NCBI RefSeq assembly: GCF_002102185.1
Contig: NZ_LQOW01000028.1
Span: 283,091-347,090, forward strand
Source: Mycobacterium fragae
Lineage (GTDB): Bacteria; Actinomycetota; Actinomycetes; Mycobacteriales; Mycobacteriaceae
DNA: 64,000 nt
Direction of reading: 5' to 3'
Notes under the pieces: generated by a model
Databases searched by the model: none
What the model was told of the DNA's origin: nothing
The model's input: only the letters and a program-made list of their open reading frames with translations
Position numbers and translations under genes: made by a program
Part shown: positions 8,164-15,795 of the stretch, piece by piece
Layout of the letters: each line of letters starts with the position of its first letter
Numbering within the stretch: position 1 is the first letter of the stretch

Positions 8164-8696
8164 TCGGCTCCTTTGATGCCGACCGCGTGGCGCAGTTGGG
8201 CCAGGAACTGGTCGGCGTCGTCGCCGCGAACCATGTAGTGCGAAAGCGCGATCCGGATCGCGACGGCCGCTTTGACCGCGGCGTTAGGCCCGGGAAGCAG
8301 CCGCTGCAGCCCCTCCCGCATCTGTGGAAGGACGTGCGAAAACTGCCCGATCACATGCTCGGGCTCGATGTCGACCATCCGCACGCCGGTGTAGGAGTGC
8401 TGGTAGTCGACGATGAAGCGCAACGCGGCGTCGAGCTTGTCGACGCCCTTGAGGCCGGCCGTCGCCCGAGCCAAACCGCTCTCGAATCCCTGTCGCTCGT
8501 AGCGGGAGAACGCCGAGAGCAGCTCCTCCTTCGACGCGAACCACCGGTACAGCGTCGGCCGCGAAACGCCGGCCTGGGCGGCGACGTCGGACAGGCTGAG
8601 CTTGCGTTTGCCGTTGCGGCTGAGGACCTCAGCGGTGGCTGCCAGGATCCGCTGCTGCGTCGAGGTATCACCTTCGATGGTCGAGGTCTGCTCCAT
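8160..8696 (-). CDS. TetR-family regulator of the accessory catabolic cluster
   Basis: 178 residues from ATG 8696. The HTH (LSLSDVAAQAGVSRPTLYRW) is near residues 29-48, and an all-helical effector domain follows. An in-frame ATG 51 bases upstream exists, but that start would put the operator-like element (8705-8733) inside the coding region, so I chose the later ATG. It is divergent from an SDR-like gene across that element. Three further copies of the element sit at promoters over the next 6.5 kb. It is therefore the obvious candidate regulator for the cluster, probably a repressor relieved by a pathway intermediate. Binding is inferred, not shown. Confidence 0.87.
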   Translation of the reverse strand: MEQTSTIEGDTSTQQRILAATAEVLSRNGKRKLSLSDVAAQAGVSRPTLYRWFASKEELLSAFSRYERQGFESGLARATAGLKGVDKLDAALRFIVDYQHSYTGVRMVDIEPEHVIGQFSHVLPQMREGLQRLLPGPNAAVKAAVAIRIALSHYMVRGDDADQFLAQLRHAVGIKGAD

Positions 8697-8704
8697 ACCC
8701 GCAA

Positions 8705-8733
8705 CTTTACAAAACTTACCCGAAGTGTCACGC
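8705..8733 (+). promoter_or_regulatory. cluster operator element, copy A
   Basis: CTTTACA, then 13 bases, then GTGTCACGC. It lies between the divergent tetR (start 8696) and SDR-like gene (start 8741). Here the inverted part is weaker than in copies B and D. The GTG of the SDR-like gene is 7 bases past the element, so its transcript should have a very short leader or none. Confidence 0.6.
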
Positions 8734-8740
8734 TCTTTGC

Positions 8741-9349
8741 GTGCCACCAGCTGACTACCAGATCTTAGCCGGACCGGCCGGGGGCAGGGCCGTCGTCATC
8801 ACCGAAGCCGCATCGGCAGTTGCCCTGGCTGTCGCCGCACGATTGGCCGGGGATGGCCATCTGGTGCTGATGGGGGCCCGCCGCACCGACGTGTGTGAGG
8901 GGCTCGCGAGCCGTCTTCGATCCGACGGCGCCGCGGCCTTCGCCGCATACCTGGACCTCGCCGACCCTGCCTCGATCAATCGGTTCGTCGAGTCTGCGGG
9001 CTACCTGGTCGGTGCCGTCGACGTGCTGGTCACCGCGGCCGGTCTCGCCGACGGCTCGTGGGTCGGTGCCCAACACCTTGCGGCACAAGTCATTCCGCCG
9101 ATGATCGAAAACCAGCGTGGTGATGTCGTGCTGATCAGCCCGGAGCTCGTCGGGCCGTCGCTGCCGGGGGCAAAGCGGATGCTGGACACCTGGGTATTGG
9201 GTTTGCAGGCCGAATTCGTCGGCACCGGCGTGCGGGCCTCGATCATCCGTTCGGGCGAGGACATCGTGAACCTTGCTGTACCGAGATCGACGTCAGTGCC
9301 GGAAATCTTGAAAAAAGCGACGCTACCGTCGATCTCGGCGCTCAACTGA
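8741..9349 (+). CDS. SDR-like protein lacking the usual active-site motifs
   Basis: 202 residues with the overall strand/helix pattern of an SDR Rossmann fold (VVITEAASAVALAVAARLAG, LMGARR, YLDLADPASINRFV, VDVLVTAAG, GDVVLISPE). The glycine-rich TGxxxGxG is replaced by TEAASAVA, and no YxxxK is present where the catalytic pair should be (GAKRMLDTW). It is also shorter than typical SDRs (~250). It may be a non-catalytic or divergent member. The GTG start lies just past operator copy A with no clear ribosome site, consistent with a leaderless message. The 3' end overlaps the convergent SMP-30 gene by 27 bases. Confidence 0.75.
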   Translation: MPPADYQILAGPAGGRAVVITEAASAVALAVAARLAGDGHLVLMGARRTDVCEGLASRLRSDGAAAFAAYLDLADPASINRFVESAGYLVGAVDVLVTAAGLADGSWVGAQHLAAQVIPPMIENQRGDVVLISPELVGPSLPGAKRMLDTWVLGLQAEFVGTGVRASIIRSGEDIVNLAVPRSTSVPEILKKATLPSISALN

Positions 9350-10183
9350 GGGTGTCGCCGCACCAGGGATGTCCACGATCACCGTGTCGAGTCGGGACAG
9401 CCGAGTGCCTGCCAGCCGCTTGGGATCGGCGTCGGTGCTGGACATCATGAACAGCGTGCGGCGCTCTGGGCCGCCGAGCGTGCAGGCGATCGCGGCGCGA
9501 TCGCCGATGTCGATGCGGTGAGTCACTTCGCCGCCTACTGTGATCCGCTCGAACTGGTGGGCCAGCGTCATCGCGGTCCACACGCCGCCGCCGGCATCGA
9601 GGGTGATGCCGTCGGGCGGGCCGTCCAAACCGTCGGCGAAGACCCGCCGGTCGCGCAGCTCGCCGCCGTCGCCGATGCTGAACGCGGTCAACCGCCTGCC
9701 GGTCGACTCCGCCACGATCAACGTCTCGCGATCGGCGGTGATCACCATCCCGTTGGGAAACTCCAGGTCTTCGGCGACCATGGTCACGGTGTTGTCCGGA
9801 TCGACCCGCAGGATCACCCCGCCGTGAAATGCCTGCGACCCGATGTAGGCGCGTCCGAGGTCGTCGACCACCATGTCGCAGAGGTCGGCGGGTGCGACAG
9901 CGCTCAGGTCGGCGACGGCGATCACGGCTTCGCCGTCGTAGCGCAGGACCTGGCGGGCCTCACTGGAGGCGATCAGCAGGGACCCATCGGGGCGGAATCC
10001 CAGCCCGGACGGGGTATGCCCGGGCAACGGCACGGTGGTCAGCGAGCCACGCAGGTCGACGGTGTGCACGGCCTCGCCGAGAACGTCGGAGAACCACAGC
10101 AGCCCCTCGAACCAGCGCGGGCTTTCGCCGAAGCAGAACCCACTTGCCAGCGTTTGGAATGCTGTCTGCGAACTCGTCGTCAC
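9323..10183 (-). CDS. SMP-30/gluconolactonase-family protein
   Basis: 286 residues, six-bladed beta-propeller lactonase family. The metal-site and propeller signatures are GESPRW near residue 19, LEFPNGMVI and GPPDGITLD, with the Asp/Asn/Glu ligands expected for a divalent-metal lactonase. It likely hydrolyses a lactone, giving a hydroxy acid. GTG start with a GGGGG stretch a few bases upstream. It is divergent from the LLM oxidoreductase, and operator copy B lies in between. In this setting it could open a lactone made by an upstream oxygenase; that role is inferred. Confidence 0.85.
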   Translation of the reverse strand: MTTSSQTAFQTLASGFCFGESPRWFEGLLWFSDVLGEAVHTVDLRGSLTTVPLPGHTPSGLGFRPDGSLLIASSEARQVLRYDGEAVIAVADLSAVAPADLCDMVVDDLGRAYIGSQAFHGGVILRVDPDNTVTMVAEDLEFPNGMVITADRETLIVAESTGRRLTAFSIGDGGELRDRRVFADGLDGPPDGITLDAGGGVWTAMTLAHQFERITVGGEVTHRIDIGDRAAIACTLGGPERRTLFMMSSTDADPKRLAGTRLSRLDTVIVDIPGAATPSVERRDRR

Positions 10184-10211
10184 AATGCCCCCTACACGAC
10201 TCCTGGGTTAG

Positions 10212-10240
10212 CTTTACAGATTATTGTAAAAGTGTCACGC
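10212..10240 (+). promoter_or_regulatory. cluster operator element, copy B
   Basis: CTTTACA, 13 bases, GTGTCACGC. The left part forms a perfect inverted repeat TTTACA-GATTAT-TGTAAA. It lies between the divergent SMP-30 gene (10183) and LLM gene (10266). TAAAAG in the right arm could serve as the -10 of the LLM promoter, so a bound repressor would block it. Promoter reading is inferred. Confidence 0.65.
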
Positions 10241-10265
10241 AGTCGCTTCGCGCGGAGGTAGGCCG

Positions 10266-11183
10266 ATGCATTTCACGATCACCCACCCGATGCACCGGCA
10301 CCCCTACAACCCGGAGCTGGTCAGCGGCAGCGGCATCGCCGCGGTCGCCGCGGCCGCGGAGGCGGCCGGATTCCACGGCTTCGGGTTCACCGACCACCCC
10401 GCGCCGACGCAGCGCTGGCTGGACGCCGGCGGACACGATGCACTGGACCCGTTCGTGGCGATGGGTTTCGCCGCGGCGCACACCAGCACGTTGCGGTTGA
10501 TTCCCAACATCGTCGTGCTCCCGTATCGAAATCCGTTCGTGGTGGCCAAGTCTGGCGCGACGCTGGATTTGCTCTCCGGCGGCCGCTTCACGCTCGCGGT
10601 CGGAGTCGGCTACCTCAAGAAGGAGTTCGCCGCCCTCGGTGTGGATTACGACGAGCGTGCCGAGCTGTTCGACGAGGCGCTGGACGTGATCCGGACGATC
10701 TGGACCACCGATGACGTCTCGTTCGAGGGCAGGCACTTCACCGCTCGCGGGATCACCGCACACCCGCGACCGGTGAGCGAGCCGCATCCGCCGATCTGGA
10801 TCGGCGGCAACACCGGAGCCGCTCGTCGGCGGGCTGCGCAAAAGGGCGACGGGTGGTGCCCATTCCCCGCGCCCGCGGCGCTGGCCCAGACCGCTCGCAC
10901 CGCGGCCATCGACTCGCCCGAGCGCCTCGTCGACGGCATCGACGACCTGCGTCGCCGAATCGATGCGGCTGGCCGCGACTGGACGGATTTCGACGTCGTA
11001 TTCAGCAACTTCGACGGCGGCAACCCGGCAGCCGACGACTTCAACGCCGACGCCTACCTGACCGGTGTGGAAAAGCTGGCCACCCTCGGCGTCACATGGC
11101 TGCAGGTGTCGTTGCCCGGGGACAGCGTGGCGCATGCAATCGAAACCATCGACCGCTTCCGCACACTGGTGATCGACGCCTAA
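10266..11183 (+). CDS. LLM-class F420-dependent oxidoreductase
   Basis: 305 residues, luciferase-like TIM-barrel. Family features: an N-terminal His-rich strand (ITHPMHRHPYN), the GFGFTDH strand near residue 38, RLIPNIVVLPYRNPFVVAK, the GGRFTLAVGVGYLKKEF loop and PPIWIGGNTGAA. In mycobacteria this class usually uses F420 and acts as dehydrogenase or reductase; some relatives use FMN as monooxygenases. Good ribosome site GGAGG upstream of the ATG; operator copy B upstream. Substrate unknown. Followed by copy C and the thioesterase gene. Confidence 0.87.
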   Translation: MHFTITHPMHRHPYNPELVSGSGIAAVAAAAEAAGFHGFGFTDHPAPTQRWLDAGGHDALDPFVAMGFAAAHTSTLRLIPNIVVLPYRNPFVVAKSGATLDLLSGGRFTLAVGVGYLKKEFAALGVDYDERAELFDEALDVIRTIWTTDDVSFEGRHFTARGITAHPRPVSEPHPPIWIGGNTGAARRRAAQKGDGWCPFPAPAALAQTARTAAIDSPERLVDGIDDLRRRIDAAGRDWTDFDVVFSNFDGGNPAADDFNADAYLTGVEKLATLGVTWLQVSLPGDSVAHAIETIDRFRTLVIDA

Positions 11184-11185
11184 GC

Positions 11186-11214
11186 CTTTACAACATTCGT
11201 AGAGAATGTCACGC
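11186..11214 (+). promoter_or_regulatory. cluster operator element, copy C
   Basis: CTTTACA, 13 bases, ATGTCACGC: the only copy with A instead of G at the first base of the right block, and with a weak inverted part. It starts 3 bases after the LLM gene stop and ends 7 bases before the GTG of the thioesterase gene, so it marks a separate internal promoter. Confidence 0.55.
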
Positions 11215-11221
11215 TCGCTAG

Positions 11222-12103
11222 GTGACCACGGACTCTGAGCAGACACACTGGTCGGTCGCCGGCCTGCTTGACTTGTTCGACGTGCGGCCCGACGGGTCGG
11301 ACCGCTTCAGCGGCGACACCGGGATCGCCGGCGAGGACGAGCGGCAGGTGGTGGAAGGCACCCAGATACTGGCGCAGGCGATTGTCGCGGTGACCAAACG
11401 GTTTCCGGAGAAGTCGCTACGCTCGGCGCACGCGGTGTTCGCCCGCGCCGTGATGGCCGGTCCGCCCGTCGAATTCGACATCGACGTCGTCCACGAGGGC
11501 CGCTCCACCGCGACCGCGGTCGTCGCCGTGCAGCAGAACGGCCGCCGCTGCATCACGGTGACCGCGCTCGCCGACGTGCCGTCGTCCGATGTCATCCGTC
11601 ACCAGCTGGCCCGCCCCGATGTCGCCGGGCCTGCGGATGCGAACGTGTCGCCGATGCCGATGGCGGGGCGGGAGGTGCGGCTGGTCGACGTCGTGGACGT
11701 CAATAGCCCCGACGAAGTCGGGCCGCCGGAGCTGTACGCCTGGGTGCACTACGACCCGATCCCGGCCCGCGACGACTTGGCCAAGGCGCTGGTCGCGTAT
11801 TTCACCGGCCACCTGGGGATTTCGACGACGATGCGTGCGCACGAGGGCATCGGCACCAGCCAGTCGCACCTGACCGTGTCCACCGCACCGTTGTCGGTGA
11901 CGGTGAGCTTTCACGAGCCGGTGTCGTGGGCCGGCTGGCTGCTGTACACGCACGAAAGCACCCAGGTCGGCGCGGGCATGTCGTATGTCCGAGGCGCGGT
12001 GCACACCGAAGAGGGCGAGCTGATCGCGTCGTTCAACCAGGAGGCGCTGATTCGTCCGCTGCGCACCAGCGACGCCGCGATCAAAACCCAAGCCCGGCTT
12101 TAA
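11222..12103 (+). CDS. acyl-CoA thioesterase, TesB-type double hotdog
   Basis: 293 residues. The pattern is that of a TesB/thioesterase-II-like tandem hotdog protein: first hotdog around residues 15-115 (VVEGTQILAQAIVAV, SLRSAHAVFARAVMAGPPVEF), second around 160-285 with YAWVHYDP, SQSHLTVSTAPLSVTVSFHE and GELIASFNQEALIRP. It would hydrolyse acyl-CoA to the free acid. GTG start 7 bases after operator copy C, with no strong ribosome site. The acyl-CoA dehydrogenase gene follows after 5 bases, so the two form one unit. Confidence 0.8.
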   Translation: MTTDSEQTHWSVAGLLDLFDVRPDGSDRFSGDTGIAGEDERQVVEGTQILAQAIVAVTKRFPEKSLRSAHAVFARAVMAGPPVEFDIDVVHEGRSTATAVVAVQQNGRRCITVTALADVPSSDVIRHQLARPDVAGPADANVSPMPMAGREVRLVDVVDVNSPDEVGPPELYAWVHYDPIPARDDLAKALVAYFTGHLGISTTMRAHEGIGTSQSHLTVSTAPLSVTVSFHEPVSWAGWLLYTHESTQVGAGMSYVRGAVHTEEGELIASFNQEALIRPLRTSDAAIKTQARL

Positions 12104-12108
12104 CGGTC

Positions 12109-13311
12109 ATGGACTTCTCGGTCGTCGAACTCTCCGCCGAGGACGCGGAGTTCCGCGATCGGTTGCGGGCGTTTCTGGCCGATGTGGTCACCGACGAGGT
12201 GCGCCGACGAGACCGTGAGACTGGCGAGAATTTCGACGAGGGAGTGCATTTGGCGCTGGGCGCCGAAGGCTACCTGGCCAGCGACTGGAAGGAGGAATCC
12301 GACGGCGGCTTCAGCGCGGTCCGCCGGCGCATCTTTGACCTGGAGATCGGCCGCGCGCACACGCCGTGGTTCCACTGGGGCACGACGGCCATGGTCGCGC
12401 ACAAGGTCGAGCAGTTCGGATCCCCGGAGCTCGCCCGGGAGGTGATACCCGGGGTGCTGTCCGGTCACATCCGGCTGTGTCTGGGTTACACCGAGCCCGA
12501 GGGCGGCTCCGACGTGGCGACCTGCAAGACCCGCGCGGTCCGCGAGGCGGATGGATCTAGCTGGGTCATTAATGGCTCCAAGATGTTCACCTCCAACGCG
12601 CAGAACGCCAAGTATGTCTTTCTGCTCACCAACACCGACCCGGATGCCCCGAAACACAAGAACCTGACCATGTTTCTGGTGCCGCTCGATTCGCCGGGCA
12701 TCGAGATCCAACCCATCCGCACCATCGACGGCGACCGGACCAACATCGTCTACTACAGCGATGTCCGGGTGGACGACAAATACCGCATCGGTGAGGTCAA
12801 CGGCGGCTGGTCCGTGCTGCGGGAGGCGCTCGACGTCGAGCACGGCACGTTCGAACGTGATCTCGAAGGTCTGCAGCGGATCGCGGTGATGTCCGAGCAG
12901 GCCACCCTGATGGCCGAGGCCATCGACCGGATCGCGGCGCTTGCCGCCGAAGCGGGCCCTGATGGCCGCCGGCTGCTGGACGACACGTCGGTGGCATACC
13001 GGCTGGGCCGCGGTGTCGCTCGCCTGGAGGCGGCGCTGAGCACCCCGGGAATGTTCGGGCGAGTGGCCAATGCGCAAGCCATGCGCGATGTTTCACCCGA
13101 TCTGATGGACCTGCTTGGGGCCGCGTCGGCGCTTCCCGTCGGCACCAGCCGTGCCGCCGACGACGGCGCCGCCGAATACGTTTTTCGGCTGGCGTTGCCG
13201 ACCGGTATCTACGGCGGCACGCTCGAAGTCTTCCGCAACATGATCGCCCAGCATGCGCTGGGCCTCGGACGCCCGAACTATTCGCCGCCGGCGTCCTCAC
13301 GACGCGGGTAG
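12109..13311 (+). CDS. acyl-CoA dehydrogenase
   Basis: 400 residues from ATG 12109; the open frame extends upstream but overlaps the thioesterase gene. Family features: LCLGYTEPEGGSDVA in the middle beta domain, WVINGSKMFTSNAQNAKYVF, and the C-terminal helical domain ending with GGTLEVFRNMIAQHALGLGRP. In that segment the region around TLEVFRN matches the position of the conserved C-terminal loop. FAD-dependent alpha,beta-dehydrogenation of an acyl-CoA; the acyl group is unknown. It resembles the FadE-type enzymes of steroid and branched-chain catabolism more than straight-chain ones, but I cannot assign it. The 3' end overlaps the convergent DUF427 gene by 15 bases. Confidence 0.88.
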   Translation: MDFSVVELSAEDAEFRDRLRAFLADVVTDEVRRRDRETGENFDEGVHLALGAEGYLASDWKEESDGGFSAVRRRIFDLEIGRAHTPWFHWGTTAMVAHKVEQFGSPELAREVIPGVLSGHIRLCLGYTEPEGGSDVATCKTRAVREADGSSWVINGSKMFTSNAQNAKYVFLLTNTDPDAPKHKNLTMFLVPLDSPGIEIQPIRTIDGDRTNIVYYSDVRVDDKYRIGEVNGGWSVLREALDVEHGTFERDLEGLQRIAVMSEQATLMAEAIDRIAALAAEAGPDGRRLLDDTSVAYRLGRGVARLEAALSTPGMFGRVANAQAMRDVSPDLMDLLGAASALPVGTSRAADDGAAEYVFRLALPTGIYGGTLEVFRNMIAQHALGLGRPNYSPPASSRRG

Positions 13312-13974
13312 TTCGGCGAAAACCTCGGCCCGGGTCGCGTCGAAACTGAGGAAGCCCTTGATCGGCAGGCTTTCCGGTGGCGGATCCGGATAGCTCCACC
13401 CGACGTCTTCGACGACGGTGTCGCCGATCGCGGCCGTCCAATACGTCGCTGTCCCTTTGTAGTTGCAGTACGTCGACGTATCCGATTGCCGCAGAACGTC
13501 GGTGCGCACGTACGCCGGGTCGACGTACAGGCGAGGTTCCAGCGCCGTCTCGAACACGATCACGGTGTCATCGGTGTCCACCAGCGTGCTGCCGACCACC
13601 TCGACCCGTAGCCGCCGCTGGGTCGGGCGACAGTCGACGCGGTGGTACGGGTTAGGCGGGTAGTGGACGAGCGTGCGTCCTTCCTCCAGCCAGGTGTCGA
13701 CGGCGTCCCACGGCACTGCGAAGTATCCGGGTGCCTCCGAAACCGGTTGGCTGGGCAGGCCGTCGACGTCCTCTGCGCGAAAAGCGTAGGACAACGGGTG
13801 ATTTCGCCGGTGCACCAGCAATGACCGCTCGGTGTCGATGATTGTGCGCCCGCCGCGCAGCGCCTGCACGCGTCGGGGATGCGGCTCGACATAGACCACA
13901 TCGTCAGGCACGGCGGGTGAAAACCAGCCCGCGGGATCACTGCTCAGCGGGCCACGCCCGGCAACGAGACTCAT
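13297..13974 (-). CDS. DUF427 domain protein (tandem)
   Basis: 225 residues containing two DUF427-like modules, the second with the hallmark YCNYKGTATYW near residues 168-178 and the WSYPDPPPE segment. DUF427 proteins are small beta-rich proteins of unknown biochemical role, common in actinobacteria. No signal peptide. It lies on the opposite strand inside the catabolic cluster, divergent from the CoA-transferase (39 bases between starts). No copy of the cluster operator lies in that gap, so its control may differ. Confidence 0.82.
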   Translation of the reverse strand: MSLVAGRGPLSSDPAGWFSPAVPDDVVYVEPHPRRVQALRGGRTIIDTERSLLVHRRNHPLSYAFRAEDVDGLPSQPVSEAPGYFAVPWDAVDTWLEEGRTLVHYPPNPYHRVDCRPTQRRLRVEVVGSTLVDTDDTVIVFETALEPRLYVDPAYVRTDVLRQSDTSTYCNYKGTATYWTAAIGDTVVEDVGWSYPDPPPESLPIKGFLSFDATRAEVFAELPAS

Positions 13975-14013
13975 GATTGGTACTCAGGGTAGTCGCATGG
14001 TGTGATTCCGGGC

Positions 14014-15192
14014 ATGGCCGGACCGATGGAAGGCATCAAAGTCGTGGAGCTCGGGGTCTGGGTGGCCGGGCCCGCAGCGGGTGGCATCCTCGCCGAGTGG
14101 GGTGCGGACGTGATCAAGATCGAGCCGCCGACCGGCGATCCGGGGCGGCTGTTCGGCAAGATGCTCGGCCTGGACTTCGAGATCAACCCGCCCTTCGAGA
14201 TGGACAACCGCTCCAAGCGCAGCATCGTCCTGGACCTGACAACCGACGACGGGCGCGCGACAGCTCTTGAATTGATCAGTGACGCAGACGTTTTCGTGAC
14301 CAATGTGCGCCCCGCTGCGTTGCGGCGGCTCAGATTCGACTTCGAGTCGATAGCCGCTGACCATCCGCGCCTTGTCTACGGGTTGATCACCGGCTACGGC
14401 GAAACCGGGCCCGACGCCGACTGGGCCGCCTACGACGTCGCCGCGTTCTGGTCCCGCGCCGGGGTGGCGCATCTGCTGACCCGGCCCGGTGACACGCCGC
14501 CGTTTCAACGCGGCGGGATGGGCGACCACGCGGCGGGCATGACGTTGGCGGCGGCCATCTGCGCAGCGCTGCTGGCCCGCAACCGAACCGGAGCCGGGCA
14601 GCTGGTGACCACATCGCTGTACCGACAGGGTGCGTACACGGTGAGCTTCGACTTGAACACCTACCTGATGACCGGCCAGCCGATTGCCATCGGGCAGCGG
14701 GAGACGATGGGCAACCCGTGCATGAACAACTACACCGCGGGCGACGGCCGGAGGTTCTGGATCGTCGGGTTGCAAGCCGACCGGCATTGGCCTGCCCTGT
14801 GCCGGGCCGTCGGCCACCCCGACTGGCTCACCGATCCGCGGTTTTCCACCGCGCGCTCCCGCGCCGCCAACGCCGTCGAACTGATCGCCCGGTTGGACGA
14901 GATCTTTGCCACCAAGCCGCTCGACGAATGGGCGGAGGTGTTCGCCGGGGAGCCCGATTTCTTCTGGTCGCCGATCAACACGGTCGAAGACGTCGTCGCC
15001 GACGAGCAGTTCCACGCCGCAGGCGGCATGGTCGACGTCCCGGAGGGCCCGGCGGGCGAAGGCGCCGTGCCGATGGTCGCGACTCCGGCGGATTTCCACG
15101 GCACGCCGTGGGCGCCGCGGTCCACCGCGCCGGCGCTCGGCGCGCACACCGAAGAGATTCTCGCCGAGTTGGAGGCGCGCCGTAAGTTCTGA
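14014..15192 (+). CDS. CaiB/BaiF-type CoA-transferase (family III)
   Basis: 392 residues. The N-terminal signature is KVVELGVWVAGPAAGGILAE followed by WGADVIKIEPP. Later GYGETGPDADWAAYDVAAF and GGMGDHAAGMTLAAAICAAL match the region that carries the catalytic Asp of family III transferases. It moves CoA between organic acids, or acts as a racemase in some relatives. Start at ATG 14014 preferred over GTG 14002, because the conserved domain begins about 8 residues later. It would activate the acid product of the cluster for beta-oxidation (inferred). Confidence 0.88.
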   Translation: MAGPMEGIKVVELGVWVAGPAAGGILAEWGADVIKIEPPTGDPGRLFGKMLGLDFEINPPFEMDNRSKRSIVLDLTTDDGRATALELISDADVFVTNVRPAALRRLRFDFESIAADHPRLVYGLITGYGETGPDADWAAYDVAAFWSRAGVAHLLTRPGDTPPFQRGGMGDHAAGMTLAAAICAALLARNRTGAGQLVTTSLYRQGAYTVSFDLNTYLMTGQPIAIGQRETMGNPCMNNYTAGDGRRFWIVGLQADRHWPALCRAVGHPDWLTDPRFSTARSRAANAVELIARLDEIFATKPLDEWAEVFAGEPDFFWSPINTVEDVVADEQFHAAGGMVDVPEGPAGEGAVPMVATPADFHGTPWAPRSTAPALGAHTEEILAELEARRKF

Positions 15193-15197
15193 CCACC

Positions 15198-15226
15198 CTT
15201 TACAGATTGGCGTAAAAGTGTCACGC
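15198..15226 (+). promoter_or_regulatory. cluster operator element, copy D
   Basis: CTTTACA, 13 bases, GTGTCACGC. The left part contains TTTAC-AGATTGGC-GTAAA. It begins 6 bases after the CoA-transferase stop and precedes the unknown gene at 15247 and its downstream SDR. It is almost identical to copy B on the right side (GTAAAAGTGTCACGC in both). Confidence 0.65.
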
Positions 15227-15246
15227 TGGGTCGGCCGGATGCAACG

Positions 15247-15795
15247 ATGAGGAATGGTTCATTGATAGCTCGACCTTCGCCCGCAACCGCGGCCTCGCGC
15301 TCCGACGATGCTGCATTCAAGTACCGGCTCGACGTCATCGCCGCCAGCCCTACCGATGTCGCGTGCTCGGTCGGCGGGTGGGTTTACGACAGGGTGGCGG
15401 CCGGCTGGGAGGTCAACGTGCTGCTAACGCAGCGCTGCGATATCCGCCCGTTGCAGATCCTGGGCGCGCGGGTGGCCGACCTGGACTCCCAGTTCGTGCC
15501 GACGAGCATCGGCTTGGCGGTCAGCGCAGAGGTTTTCGCGTCCAACCCGGGCATCCGCGAGCAGGTGCTCAAGGCGCTGGATCAACGGATGACCGAACTC
15601 ACGCTCTGGCACGACGATTGGCCGTTGGCTGTCGGTCACCGGATGACGACCGTGCAGCATGTGCTCAGCGGTGCCGCGCGCGCGTTCAAGCGTCATGCGC
15701 TTGCGGCCGCGGGGATTTCAGCTTCGGTCGGTGCAACCGAAGTGCTGCGCAGCAATTGCCTGCCGGTCGATTCAGAGCTGATCCCGGTTGGCTGA
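15247..15795 (+). CDS. protein of unknown function, 182 residues
   Basis: I do not recognise the family. The soluble-looking sequence contains VACSVGGWVYDRVAAGWEVNV, Q-R-C-D at residue ~60, and a C-terminal helical half with ARAFKRHALAAAGISASVGA. No signal peptide or membrane helix is apparent. It lies 20 bases downstream of operator copy D and overlaps the following SDR gene by 8 bases, so it is probably co-expressed with it as part of the cluster. The ATG was chosen because the previous in-frame region lies within the operator. Confidence 0.65.
   Translation: MRNGSLIARPSPATAASRSDDAAFKYRLDVIAASPTDVACSVGGWVYDRVAAGWEVNVLLTQRCDIRPLQILGARVADLDSQFVPTSIGLAVSAEVFASNPGIREQVLKALDQRMTELTLWHDDWPLAVGHRMTTVQHVLSGAARAFKRHALAAAGISASVGATEVLRSNCLPVDSELIPVG

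Noticed and set aside
7113..8768. 551-codon Arg-rich open frame
   Set aside because: It is a shadow of the FAD oxidase and the TetR gene, with the Arg/Gly-rich composition typical of off-frames in GC-rich DNA.
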